Shown: piece after piece, positions 37,474-49,209 of the stretch | Layout: each line of letters opens with the position of its first letter | Position numbering within the stretch: the stretch's first letter is position 1 | Origin: Thermothelomyces thermophilus ATCC 42464 | Taxonomy: Eukaryota > Ascomycota > Sordariomycetes > Sordariales > Chaetomiaceae | Assembly: GCF_000226095.1 (NCBI RefSeq) | Contig: NC_016472.1 | Span: 7,750,001 to 7,814,000 of the forward strand | Length of the DNA stretch: 64,000 bases | Direction: 5' to 3' | Position numbers and translations under genes: made by a program | The notes under the pieces: generated by a model | The model's input: the letters and a program-made list of their open reading frames with translations, nothing else | Database searches by the model: none | What the model was told of the DNA's origin: nothing

Positions 37474-40407
37474 CTACTTCGCACCACTGCTGACCAACTT
37501 GATCTTGGGGCTGCCCGCGGCCTTGGCTGGCGACCTGGCTGAAGCCGGGCTTCCCGCGAGCACCACGCCCGCCTCGAGTGCCTTGCGCGAGGGAGTCCAC
37601 TTGCGTGCCGAAGTCTTGCCGCTGCCCGAGATTGTCAGCTTGGGCAGCTCTCCCTTAGCCGAAGCCGAGGACGAAGTCGCGGGCGTCGCCGAGACCGGAG
37701 TCGAACTCCCCTTGGAGTTCTTCTTCTTTTGCGCTGCAGGGGTGGTGACGCCTGCCGCCACGATGGTTAGGCTTGGGCTGCGGGAGGGGACGACTGTCTT
37801 CGGTTTTGCCGTGGTCGTGCTTTTGGCACTGGTCGCGGTGGAAGTGGTCGTGGAGGTAGATTTCTTGCCAGCGATCTTTTTGGAGACGCCGCGTTGGACG
37901 GCGGTGGTTGTCTTCTTCTTGGTTACCTTGGCCGCCTTAGTCGTGACTACCTTGGAAGACGAGCTCGGGCCCGTTTTCTTCTTTGAGGAGACCGAGATAG
38001 TTGACACGCTCCGCTTGATGGTGGTGACGCCCTTGGCTGCCTTCTTCGCTGCTCCCTTTGCCGCCTTCAGACCGGCCGAGGACACGGTCCGCTTGACGCC
38101 GGTCGACGTCTTGATCTTGCGCTTTTTGACCGTCTTCGCGGCTTCCTCCTCCTCGTCTCCGTCAAACTCAAAGGCATCCTTGACCTTCCGCTTCGTTGCT
38201 GTTTTGGTGGATACCTTGACGGTCGTCCTGACCGTGGCCTTCTCCTTGGCCGAAGCTTTGGACGTCTTGGTCGTCTTAGTCGTCCTGGTCGTTTTGACAG
38301 ACTTCTTTTCTTCCTTGGCCGGTTTTGGCGTCTTGACCTCCTTTGGCTTCGGGCCCAGCACGCCCCGGCAGTTGGGACTACCGCAGAGACACTTCTGCAC
38401 GTTCTTAGCTGAGAAGGGATCAAAGTTGTAGTCGTAGGTGAGCTCCTCGCCCGTCATGATGGGGCGGTCGCCGGCGAATAGGGCCATGCGAGGCTGCCCG
38501 GCTACGATCCACTTGATCATCCGGCAGTTTGGAGAGCACGAGTGATTGACGAACCGCGCGATGCTACCGGTGGTTGCGTCAATGATCATGTTCTGGTCGA
38601 AGGACATGAGGTAGTAACACTGCAAGGGGTCAGCATCTCGGCCTTCAGGCAGGAGAGGGACAAGCGACTGACCTCGTTGTCTTTGTACTCCTCGTTCATG
38701 CGGCGCTCGCACTCGGCGACGGTGATGATTTCGCCCGTATACTCCATGATGATCTGGTTCGGCTCGAAGCAGCGATTGCTGCGCACTCCGTAACCGCGGT
38801 CCTTCGTTTTGAAGACTTCCACGCCGATGCGGTACCGGCCGCCCTTCTTGGTGCGCTCCTGAAGATCCTGGAATGCGCGGTTCTGACAATACTCCTTGCC
38901 AATGCCGCAGTTCGTCTCGTCGCACTCGTAGAGCATGATGCGATTTTGACAGTCCTCGCCACAGCCGTCCTCGGGCTTGCAGACGCATTTGGACGCAAAA
39001 TCCTCAATATGCGGCGTCTTTTTCCAGTACGATGCCGCATCCCCAACGAAGCGGTCTAGGCACACGTCAGTATTTGCTAGGCAGCCCATCTCACGGCCGA
39101 GGCTTACTCTTCGTCATGGTGCGATATGCGGCCGGTTTGGGCTGGCCGGGGGGCAGGGGATTGCAGACATCAAACGGCAGCTTGAAATCACGCCCGTGGA
39201 TAAGGATGCGCAGGCCATTGTACATGGGCAGCGGGAAGGTTTTGTTTGGCTTGCCCCTGCGCATGAGCTCGGGGAGTGAAGCAAGCTTCTTCTTTTCCTG
39301 TGCCGTCAGGCCCTTGAAGATATCGGTCGGCGCTTCCTGGCCGGCGTAGAGACCTTTCTCAAGCCATTTCTTCTGCCGCGGCTTCTTGGCTGGGTCTGGT
39401 GCGCCAGCTTCTGGCTTCTCCGACGGCGCCGCCTTTTGCTCGTCATTGTTCGCCTTCTCGTCCACCTTGACCTTCTTCCGCGGCGGCTCTCGGGCAGGGG
39501 TCTCCTGGGACGGATCTATGTCGACGTATTTGCCGTTGCTCCAGACCGTGTACCGGACCGGGCGCGTATCGATATGCGCGAACTCGTCCGTGTCCTTCAA
39601 ACGCAAAAGCTCGCGCGAGAGCCGGCCGAATCCCTTCTCGATCGCCTTTTTGCCACGCTTCCCGAGGGCCGAGAGCTTCAGGGTAAGGTTTTCGACGGGC
39701 GCACCAGAAAGACGCGCGGCGCGGCGCGTCAAACGCGCCGGGACGGGACTTGAAGAGGATTTTTTGGAGACTCGGGCGCTCTTCGGCTTGTGAAGAACGG
39801 GGGCTGAGCCACGCGTCCGAGACGCGTCGGCATTATCTTGGCCAGCTTGGTTTGGTCTTTCAAGCGCGTCTGTCGAGCCATTTGGGGCCGAATCGTCATG
39901 ATTCGCGAGCGTGCCTTCAGAAATGGTGCGGCGTCTCTTGTCAACGACTGCGTCTCCTTTGGACCTCCGCTTGCCATGTATGTCGGTGCCAGCGAGTTTT
40001 GCGAGGTTGTAGACTGGAAGGCTAGACCGAGCTCGTCGTGGGCGGCTCGTGGGGGAAGGTTCGGCGAGTTCGGAGGATTCGGTAGGTCGGGGCGGCTCTG
40101 CGACGACAATAGCGTCCTCGCCGACCGGTGTTTGCTGGCCAGACGCGTGTTGTTCGGCTCGGGGCTCGTGCGAATCGGTGACCGCGATCACTGCCTCGAT
40201 GCTGGGCGCGATGCCGCTCTCTGGTTTTGGGAGGTCCGGCTCCGAGGCGAGAGACATGCTATCCGGGGACACTGTGGTCGGTGGTGTGGAGCTCGGGGAA
40301 GCGAAATTCGACGATGAGGTCTCTGTCGAGTCGTTACTTGTGAAGCTTGACCCGCACAGCAGCGAGTCAAGCTCGGCCACCGCTGGGGCGGCTTGTATAG
40401 CCGCCAT
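37474..40407 (-). CDS. ASH1: SET-domain histone H3K36 methyltransferase, ASH1-like
   Basis: A 942-aa chromatin methyltransferase from three exons: 40407-39108, 39055-38673 and 38619-37474 (introns 52 and 53 nt). Residues 1 to about 330 are disordered. An AWS (pre-SET) domain at about 455-500 has the cysteines CVCKPEDGCGEDC ... ECDETNCGIGKEYC. The SET domain (about 513-625) has RGYGVRS, EYTGEII, the cofactor-binding NHSCSPNC (Asn 586) and ELTYDYNF (catalytic Tyr about 623-625). A post-SET KCLCGSPNCRG follows. AWS-SET-post-SET order without SRI or WW domains separates it from Set2 and fits fungal ASH1, which places H3K36 methylation in silent, subtelomeric or facultative chromatin. The last ~300 residues are unusually K/T/S/A-rich (histone-H1-like), probably for DNA contact. 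The long + strand open frame 37379-38431 is an antisense shadow of this tail. Confidence 0.93.
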
Positions 40408-43400
40408 TGTCGCAATGGTGATGGTGAGTTGATGTGCGGCAAATTGACCCTCAGAGTACGTGCAAAGTTGGTGAATTCGATGGATGGTCTGCGGGACCGC
40501 AGTAATGCTTGCACCTGAGACGTGCAAACGCGCGTCAGGGGGGCCAGTCAGATGCTCACCGACCGAGAAGGCTGGGCTGACGGAACAGGCGGCCCGTGAA
40601 GACGCGGCGCGGTACGGATGCAACACACGAAGAAAAGGCTGAGGTGCGTCCGGGATAGCAATGGAGATCACGCGAGCTCGAAAAAAAAAGAGATATGTAT
40701 TCTGTCGGCTGCCTGCGTGGAGGCGGTGCGAAAGTGAAGAAGCGGCAAGATAGATTAGGAAGTTGGAAGATGAATTGCAAGACACGCGTCACAATGGCGA
40801 CGTGTGCGGAGTTTTGCAATAGTTGCAGGAACAATAGTCCGTACAATACCCACTCGTGCCACGGTAAGAAGAGGTGGTGGTTCTGAGGGACAGGGGTGGG
40901 GGGGTGCTCAGAGGTGTGCGCTTTTGCGGAGTGAGAAGAGGAAGCGGATTCAACGGGAAGAGCCAAGGGGCGCAACCTGTATTTAAGGAATGCGCCGAGG
41001 TTGGGTGGTAGGGGGTGATGGACCGATCTAATCTCAATCACGCAGCACGAGGGAACAAGGACTCACTTAGGTCGAGTGAGACTCCTGCAAGATGGTGGCA
41101 TCCTGATGATCTCTTGCCATGCACCCTGCACCCAAGATTATCTCTCCGTCATCGCCTCGTTTATTTATTTTACCCTGGGTCTGCTTCGGGCCCTACATCG
41201 CCGATGAGGTGCACACATTGAGGTCGCTGCGGTGTATGCGGTGCCCGTCGACTGAGGCGAGGGCTACGATCGTCTACCACTTACTTGCTTCTGCGGCGGA
41301 CTCCCGCTCGAGCCCAGGTTGGGCGGGTGGGTGAGATGTGTGGTTATCCCAACTGACATGTATTAATCGGTCTCAGCCGGACGATGCTGTCGGGCTTTCT
41401 CCCGTTGAATTTTTTTTTTCTTTTGCGAATTGTAGGATGTGCAGGTGCTCCCTTTCATTTCAACCCCGATTACAATGACTTTCGACTCTGGTTCGCAGAA
41501 GAGGTGTCATCTAGCCGCCGAAGAGGGGCCCCGAGCTGAGCAGGGGCCCGGCTAGGGTTGAGTGGGAGCAGGGAGAGGGGGAAGTCCTTAGGTTGCTCTT
41601 CAACAGGCGGCAACTTCCAGGTTCGGGCTTCTCCCAGTCCACCTTGCCCTGCTTGCCTAAAATGGCGCGGATATTAACCTCAGGAATCCGGCCGCTCATG
41701 ACAGAAAACCTTTGAGAAGGCGAGGTTTACTATCCGGGACCGATCAGCTCGTTATGCTGATTTGGCAACGTGCAGTACATGCTTCGAGGGTGAACCGTTC
41801 TCATGACCGGCCGTGACCCCATCCTACCAGATTTGTTCAAGCCCCCTCCTTAGAAGGCGGCGCAAGGATCCTCTCACATCTCACACCGAGCGGGCGCCAC
41901 AGGCATCTCAGTCCGCGTTGGCATCCAGAGACATCCGGGGAGTGCCCCACTGACTGCGTGTTCAATCTAGTTTAGACAAGGTGACCTGCGTTGCAGGTTT
42001 GACGATGCCAAACAAACCATTATACACGTACGTACGGATTGAGAAAACCTAAGCCGTTTCTTGGTATAGATCGCCGTGTAGTTTTGTTGATGAAGCATGC
42101 AGCCCTGGAATTAAGGGGGACGGTTGTGATGGGAGTGAAAAGACGCGCTTAATCTGGATGTGATGCCCGACGTAGCAGGGCTATGCCTACTAGAAGTACG
42201 GGGCAAGGAAAGGGTACGGAAGAGGCGTTTACAATCCAGACCTGTCATGTGCACCCCTCTCTGGCAGTTAGAACCACTCCCGGCCCACTTCTTCGTTCGA
42301 GATTGTTGTCGCATCGACATCGGGCTCGGGTATGCGGAAGACGCCGAGGATGTCTCCGCCATCCTGCCTCCTTTCTCTGCGTGTCAAGACAGGGCTAGGG
42401 CCGTCTGGAGGCCTCGGTGCCATTCAGAGCCCCGAAAAACGATGTTTGGCCCTCACCAAGCTGGCTTTGCATATCAGCTGTGGTTGCTAGTGAATCTTGG
42501 TTGCCCCGCGTACAGCATCAGGCAATGATTCCGCCAGACGAATTGGTCAATATGACCTACACGAAATGCCCCAGATGAGCAGTCCTTAGAGTGACGAAAA
42601 TGTGGTGGCGAGGAGCATGTCAGAATCTCCAATTTGGGCGGGTTGGGTCGCCCCTGATCAAATCTAGATGTATTCGAAGGCCATGATAACCGGTGCCAAC
42701 CCGATCTGGCAACCGCATCATGTCTTTGATCCGGGGACAAGCCGCATAGGAACAGCAATCTTGCCCTTTAATGTTCTGGGCTGTGGCCTGAGAACAAGTC
42801 TTGGATAATCGCCAGCTGAAAGTTCTGCCTGAGAGGGCAGCGAACCGGGTTACGCTTGCATGAGCCTAATCTCATCGTTTAGTGAATACCGTCACTTTGC
42901 AAACTAGCAAGCAAATGCTAAGAAGTGGCAATTGGAAAGCTTCCTTGTACGTATATTTACAGCCTTCTGTCTAGATCCTTGAGGATTGGAATCGACCTCA
43001 GACTCTAAGTATAGCTCGTTGTCTTGCTTATCAAGGTAGATGAGAGGATATACTAGTACTTCTCGTGGCATATTCACGGTCTTTGCGTTAGGTCTTTCGG
43101 TTGACTTCTTTAACCTATAACGTGGTACAAGCTTCAAGCATTCCCAACGATCTGCCTCTACTGCTTTCCGGCCTTCCCTTAAGGAGTAGAGTAATAACGA
43201 AGAATACGCGCATATTCAAGCATAAACTGACAAAGCTCGTGCAACTCTTTGTCTTGTATCAGAAGAGATTTCTGCCCCTGTTGGAAGGCTATTTCGCAGT
43301 TCCGACTGGATAGGATGGACCAGACGACTGTCGCGATCTCTGCACACTGTTACCTCAAAAAGAAGTTCAACTACTCATACCTCACAAGACCTCAAATTTG

Positions 43401-44267
43401 AGGCATTGACTACCATAAAAATGGTAGTGTCACTCTATTGGGTTGTTCCCTCAACTTAGAATTGAGGGCTAGGAGATTGTTTTGACATGTGAACCCGACC
43501 AGATGGGGTACTTGATATATCCAGGAATGGACTTTTTGCGCAATCTTCGTTGACCATGAGTCACAATGCCGGGATCCAAGTGCCCTGAGCACGGTTATCT
43601 GCTAATTGTCTCATCAAGGAGGGATAATTAGCTTTAAAATTCTGCCACGGGAACTCTTCGTTCAAGCCGAGATATGTCGTGGCGTAGCGATCGAAGACAT
43701 ATAATGACAAGCTCGCGTAATGTTGGCATACCTAGAAACATAACACTCCAACAGTTTCTTATTTATGCCTATTCCCAACAAATCACGCTGGCTTCCCACG
43801 GATCTCAGTAAGCGTTGAAGTCGGTTTATTGTTGAGCACAGACCACTTGGTGTTTTCTGACCAAACACAACCCCCTGCATCAAATGGGCTCCAAGATGGA
43901 GGGGTGTGAAAGCTTGGCATAGAAGCTTTGGCCACAACATGACCCCACCAACCGCCCATGCTTGCCAAGACGAGATTTGTGGGGATTTGCCGGTCCGCCT
44001 TTGAGCGTTTTGGCACGTCACGGTCAATCAATCAACCTCCCGCGTGTCAGGGCCCCACCAACGAAACGAAGCATCCCAAAGCACCAGCACAAAGTTGGAC
44101 ACTACACCTTGACGTTACGCAGGGCATAGGCATTGCCTCACCTCCCGCTCGTTCATTAGCGGCACATCAATCTACAATTGCGCCTCGAGCACCAAACCCC
44201 TCCCAGCCTTATATAATAATAATAATCCGCCGGAACCAAGGAGAAAACGACCAAGAAGCGAAAAACG
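40408..44267. other. divergent intergenic region between ASH1-like and LSM7 genes
   Basis: Some 3.9 kb. Both ends should be promoters, since the two genes diverge. The centre is less GC-rich than the gene regions (especially 42890-43650) and includes a cluster of three hairpins (43390-43468) and a 77-aa minus-strand frame (42904-43137) of unknown origin. No gene recognised. Confidence 0.55.
43390..43468. repeat. three consecutive small inverted repeats
   Basis: CCTCAAATTTGAGG (43390-43403) is a perfect palindrome. CTACCATAAAAATGGTAG (43410-43427) has a 7-bp stem. CCCTCAACTTAGAATTGAGGG (43448-43468) has a 7-bp stem with a 7-nt loop. The first and third share the CCTCAA arm. Confidence 0.85.
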
Positions 44268-45056
44268 ATGGCAGATCGGCCACACCGAGGCGGCCACGGC
44301 GGCCATAGAGGGGCACGCGGCGGCGGCGGCGGCGGACGCGGAGGAGGCCGAGGCGGCGGGGCGGCGGCGGCACAGGGGCAGGGACAGGGCCAGGGACAGC
44401 AGGGCCAGGACAAAGAGCGGCCCAAGAAGGAGAACATCCTCGACCTCAAGAAGTACATGGATAAGCGCATCACCGTCAAGTTCAACGGCGGCCGGGAAGG
44501 TTCGTTCCGCTTGCTTGCTCTTCCCCTTTCGCTCCCCACCCTTCAACCCCCCGGACCGCTCTCTTCCCACAAAGTCGCGAGGGAATGAGAAAGAGTGGCC
44601 GAGGCGAAATGAAGGCGAAATTGAGGCGCAATCTGACGTTTACTAACCTGCTTACCTCTCTTTTTAGCGACGGGCGTGTTGAAGGGGTATGATGCGCTGA
44701 TGAACCTGGTGTTGGATGAGGTTGAGGAGCTGCTGCGAGGTATGTACACACGCATGGGGATTTCGTGGACCCCCCCCCCCCTTGCCCTCTCTCCTGTCCC
44801 CTCTGCCCACCCCTTTCCCGCCCTACGTCCTTCCCAAACAACCCCCCCTTCTTTCTTCGACAGAGGAACGGATCGCTGGCGTGGAAACCCGGAAACTGAC
44901 CTTCGCTTTTGCTCCTCGACGACAGACGACGAAGGCAACGAGATGACCAGGCCGCTGGGGCTCGTGGTAGTGCGCGGCACGCTGCTCGTTGTGATCAGCC
45001 CCGTCGACGGGAGCGAGGTGATAGCCAATCCGTTCCTTCAAGCCGAGGACGAGTGA
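44268..45056 (+). CDS. LSM7: U6 snRNA-associated Sm-like protein LSm7
   Basis: A 144-aa Lsm protein, a subunit of the nuclear Lsm2-8 ring (U6 snRNA 3' end, splicing) and the cytoplasmic Lsm1-7 ring (decapping and mRNA decay). Three exons: 44268-44499, 44668-44739 and 44926-45056; introns of 168 and 186 nt are longer than most in this window and pyrimidine-rich. Sm1 motif: ILDLKKYMDKRITVKFNGGRE, then TGVLKGYDALMNLVLDE. Sm2 motif: LGLVVVRGTLLVVISP. Residues 1-53 are an extra RGG/GGR- and GQ-rich extension not found in yeast Lsm7 (115 aa); similar extensions occur in filamentous fungi and could bind RNA. The exon 3 start is fixed by the conserved DDEGNEMTRPLGLVV. Confidence 0.96.
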
Positions 45057-45774
45057 ACGAGGGAGGTCGGGCTCCGCCGTTTTAGAAGTCAGAAAACCCG
45101 AAGGAGCTCGGATACTTGGGGTGGTCGTGTTGAGGACAAGGCAAAGGGAAGAAGGAGGAAGGAGGAAGGAGGAAGGGGCGGACTCGCGTCCCTTTCGCTT
45201 CTGACAGGGACAAGCTACGAAGCACTGGTCCCGTCCCGTGATACAAGCCTGGGAATGTTGTTCCAGGAATGATCCGCGTGAGAGTCGAAGTAATGTCTTG
45301 ACTCCACCCACCTGATGCTAGCCCGGCAAAGGCAAATATACAGACGACCCCCCACCCGGTGAGGGCACGCAATTGATAAACACTTCGCGATTCAAGGGTC
45401 CTGGTGACTGTTTTCAACTTATGTGAACTGTCTCCACGTTCTCACGGCCTCTTAACATCTGCGCCATCTTTAATGTTCGACAGAGAGACAGAGAGAACAC
45501 ATCTTTGTATTTTTGATCTGTTTTGCGACAGCTAACCTATACCCGCTCCAAGTCACCAACTACTGGCCCGTCGCTGTATAAGTATATACGCTCATCGTTG
45601 CCCGCTTTGATACTTTCCAAGCGCCATTGCCAAATTGCCAACTCGTAAGTTCGAAACCACCTGAGTCCTCCTAGTTCCCTGGCATATATACTCAACTCGC
45701 GAGCCGCAATGGCCGTGTTCCGTGCCAATCTAAACCCCCAACCGCCTAGGGCACAGCAGTGCTGTTACTCATCG
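45057..45774. other. convergent 3' flanks of LSM7 and the unknown ORF
   Basis: The LSM7 gene and the unknown 305-aa ORF end towards each other here. A GGAGGAA tandem repeat (about 45148-45175) follows LSM7. No gene or RNA recognised. Confidence 0.6.
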
Positions 45775-46692
45775 TCATAGATCATCCTTAAGGCTCTTGC
45801 GGGTAAGCCTCGCTTGCGGACCAGGTCCCGAATAGGTTGCAGCCCAGAGTCGAGCCTGCTCTTCCACCCACATCGATATTCGCCTTTGCCAACCCGGTAT
45901 CAGTGATATGGGCCTCTCTAGGTTATCTTGTCGTGATGAAAAGCTGGTCGTCGGAACATGGTCTGCTGAAGTTGAACCCCTCACAGTGGGCGTCGCAGGA
46001 CGACATGTCGACGGGAATAGTTTTGTTAGATCTGGAAGAGCCGGGACAATGCTTGACGGACCCGTAAGCATCCTCGTGGAACTCGTCCCAACATTCGAAA
46101 CTTGGCCACCTATTGCCGATTCATCGCTTTCCGGGTTCTGCCTTACCAGGGCGTTATTTGCTGGTCCGACCACCGCTGGTTCGAATTGTCCCGGTTCACA
46201 ACCAGGTGCTTGACTTTGGTCCGGCTCACTTGTCGCCGACACATCGCCTGCCAGGTCAAGCGCTGTCGGCCCACGGCTCAAGGACTCGCGCATTCCTGAT
46301 TCAAGCATCTCCGTTTCGTATCTCGCCATATCGTCACGCGTCGAGACGTGTCCATCGGAAACAACTTCCACCAGAGGCAACCTTGCCTCCATTTCCCCCT
46401 TCGAAACTGCCCTCACCGAAACCAAATCCGCCGGATTTAACCCACCAGGACTAGGGCCCAGCAAAGTAGAACCCACCAAGCCAGCCCCTGCCGAATAAAT
46501 CCCTACAGCGCCATCCACGGAGAGGTCAAACGTTGCCGGACTGCTCATCGCCATTGCACGCCTTCTCCGAGCACGTTCCTTGATATATTGAAAGCTCTCC
46601 AGAGCGGATCCCTGCAGAGGGTATAGAGAAGCAGGCGGCAACGAAACAGAATCCTCTGCCAGAGGAGCTCTCGGCGTCGAAACCGGCGCCAT
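45775..46692 (-). CDS. unknown 305-aa ORF directly behind PAN3, same frame
   Basis: A single uninterrupted frame of 305 codons with an ATG at 46692. I recognise no family. The composition is S/P/A/E-rich; the only notable parts are a basic cluster ERARRRRAMAM (about residues 40-50) and a compact C-terminus (IPGWQRRISMWVEEQARLWAA). The ATG lies 15 nt beyond the PAN3 stop and in the same reading frame, with five sense codons between. That leaves no room for a promoter of its own outside the PAN3 coding region. It may be a separate gene transcribed from inside PAN3, the second cistron of a shared mRNA, a C-terminal extension of PAN3 reached by readthrough or alternative splicing, or a chance open frame. 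Competing frames are far shorter. Confidence 0.45.
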   Translation of the reverse strand: MAPVSTPRAPLAEDSVSLPPASLYPLQGSALESFQYIKERARRRRAMAMSSPATFDLSVDGAVGIYSAGAGLVGSTLLGPSPGGLNPADLVSVRAVSKGEMEARLPLVEVVSDGHVSTRDDMARYETEMLESGMRESLSRGPTALDLAGDVSATSEPDQSQAPGCEPGQFEPAVVGPANNALVRQNPESDESAIGGQVSNVGTSSTRMLTGPSSIVPALPDLTKLFPSTCRPATPTVRGSTSADHVPTTSFSSRQDNLERPISLIPGWQRRISMWVEEQARLWAATYSGPGPQARLTRKSLKDDL

Positions 46693-46707
46693 CGGCGGCT
46701 GCGCCGC

Positions 46708-49209
46708 CTAGTTGTTCGCCCCGGGGGCGCCGGTCTTGCTGTGTTTCACGAGTTCGTTAAACGCGCGATCAAACATCTGCTTGAGCTCCCGGTAGGTGAG
46801 CACAAAGACTGTCTCGTTGTCGCGGCTCGTCAGGACCACCATCTCGTCAATGGCCGCGTCGAGCTTGTTCAGGCAGCTCAGCATATGCCCAATGGACAGG
46901 TTGGGTTTTCCGTCCGCATCGACGCGGTGGAAGACATAGTCTCGGAAGAGCTTGAGCTGGTACCTATCGCCCGTTTCTGACCAGGCTTGCGCGCCGCCGA
47001 GTTCGCCTCGTTCGACTATCGTCATGAGCTTCATCATGATGCGTGCGGCACGCCCGTTCTCCAGCTCTCTGGCAAGGTGAAACTGTTTCTCATCGTTGTC
47101 CTGGAGGGCAAGGTCAAAGAACGTCGTCATATGAGTGGCGATACCACTAATGAAGTGCTCGATGCTCTTGGGTTCGCCAGGGTTCGGCGGTGTTACCAGC
47201 CAGGCCACGGCGTCCTTAAGATTGGCCGAGTATTTGGCGCCTAGCGACTCGAGCGCTGCCGGGATGTTGTTCAGGTGGGCGGGCAGGGTATTTGTCGTCA
47301 GGGAGAGTATGAGCTTCCCGAATTTGACAAGATCCTCCTGCTGCAATTCCTGAACAGACTTTGTGTTGCTTTCAAACTGCACCACGTCCAGGATGGAGCA
47401 AGCGGAGAGCCGAATGCGGTTGTTGTCTGAGATGATTATCTTGCTTGGCTCGAGACACCGTGCTGCGAGCTTGCTGGAGTGGATGGTCTTGAGTGCGTTA
47501 GTGATTTGGCAGATGTAGCCCCAAATGACGTTCTCCGGCACGGAACTTGGTGCTCGATAACGGTTGCCGTGAACAGGCTGGAGGTGGCTCTCCTGCAGCG
47601 TTTTCGACAGAGGATGGTAATCGAAGGCGAAGATGAGGGAGCTATCGCCAAATTCTCTGGTGGTAAACACTTCGTGGACTGTGACAATGTTGGCACTCCT
47701 GATCTTCTTCCACTCCTTCATGACCGTCAGAATAGCTTTCTCGTTGGTTAATCGGTAACCTGACGTGACTTGTTAATGACTACTTTCCCAGACTGGTTGA
47801 CTTTACGGGCTCCCGTATCCATACCTTCGAGCCTCCTGAGAGCATAGTATCTCCCAGTTCGGCTATTTTGAGCCTTGTATACCCAGCTAGGGTAGCCAAA
47901 GGACGAGGTGTTTTTCCTGTTGTGGGTGTCCAGTGGAAACAAGGAATGCCAGCGTTCGAGTTGGGGAAGCCCGGAATCTAGCAGCGTAAGCACTCCGTCG
48001 TCCATCCAACAAAGGTCGTGACGGACTTACTTGGCATCACCTGTTGCGTGGCGAACATCTTCTTCTGGAGCTCCTCCCGCATCTTGGCCGGCATGAAAAA
48101 GTCGTAGGTAGCCCGCTGCCAAGGCTGTAGATCCTGCCGATAGGTATCGTACGGTTGGTAGAGGTGATAGTTGGGCGGCTGAAGCGGACCAGCTGGATAA
48201 GTTCCGTGCTGTGGGTAGAACTGCGCCCCAGGGGTCGCGAGAGCGCTGTGATCCGAGGCGTAGAGATTATACTGTCCGGCAGCGGGTAATGCCGCACCGA
48301 TCGAGCCCAGGGTGGTGAAGGGATCATTAAAGATCCCGTTTTCCTGCGGCACGCCATTTGTAGCCTGCATATGGGTCAGCATCGTTGCTGTCGCATTTGG
48401 ACCAGAACATACGGTGTTGGCAATGTCATAGTTTTGCGGAGTGAACTCTCTAATCGCGGCCGGGTTAAACACCGAAGCCTCGGCGGTCTGCTGAAGGTTC
48501 GGTGCTGAAACCGTGTCAGATGCAGCGCAGACAACCCGGGGGGTACACGACTCACTGCCCACCCCACGGGGAGTAAACGGCGCGGCGTTCGCAGCCTGCG
48601 AAGACAGGGTAGACTTCTTAGCGGCTCCTTGCGCCTGGCTTGATGGCGTGAACGATGGAGAGTCGACGTTGAATGCCTTCTTGGGACTGCACGGAAGTTA
48701 GATACGTGAACCGATGAAATGGGTGGTTCGAAACAAGCCGACGCGATGGTGCCAAGATTATCGAGTCAAGTCCGCGAGCAGAACAAAACGTGGTACCCAT
48801 CAAGGCGCTACCCTGGGACCTCCAAGCGTGGCAAAACGGACCCCATCGCGAGCCTCCCTTACTCGGTCTTCAACCGATGGTGCTTCTTCGGAACTACGCG
48901 GTGCAGATCGCCCAGCAGGATGGGCTCGGCAACATGAGGCCATCGCATCGGACGAGTCCTGGCATCCAACTTACAATTCTGATTGGGAAGAGTTCTTGTT
49001 TTGGTCGTGGTTGAAGGTGCAACCTTGATCCTCATAGCGGCAGTTTCCGTAAATGAGAATGTTGCGACAGAGCGTGTCCTTGTTCTCTATGTGCCGGCCG
49101 TCAGCGGCGGTCTGACCAACGAAGCCGGGGATAACCGACCTCGACCCTTAGATCTGGGAGAGCCAACCTGGCGCCGCAGGTCATTCGGAGGGAATCGTGT
49201 CGCGGCCAT
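46708..49209 (-). CDS. PAN3: PAN2-PAN3 deadenylation complex subunit PAN3
   Basis: A 647-aa scaffold that brings the Pan2 nuclease to poly(A)-binding protein for poly(A) shortening in the cytoplasm. Seven exons (transcript order): 49209-49140, 49086-48975, 48686-48556, 48504-48413, 48364-48031, 47977-47825, 47759-46708. Domains: N-terminal CCCH zinc finger (C30, C39, C46, H50 in LCRNILIYGNCRYEDQGC), a PAM2-like motif for PABP (SVFNPAAIREFTPQNYD, about 121-137), a pseudokinase domain (about 250-500) that still carries nucleotide-loop-like and HSSKLAARCLEPSKI segments but lacks the HRD catalytic Asp, then the coiled coil and C-terminal knob that bind Pan2. Introns 3 (48505-48555, 51 nt) and 4 (48365-48412, 48 nt) have good GTGAGT and GTATGT donors but are stop-free multiples of three, so their retention would add 17 or 16 residues. 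Length with splicing matches the family. Confidence 0.96.

Noticed and set aside
37379-38431. 350-aa open frame on the plus strand
   Set aside because: Antisense shadow of the K/T-rich tail of the ASH1-like gene; low-complexity V/L/T runs only.
46600-46720. Consensus readthrough signal after the PAN3 stop
   Set aside because: TAG followed by GCG does not match the known UGA-CUA or UAG-CAR contexts; only the same-frame arrangement itself is reported.
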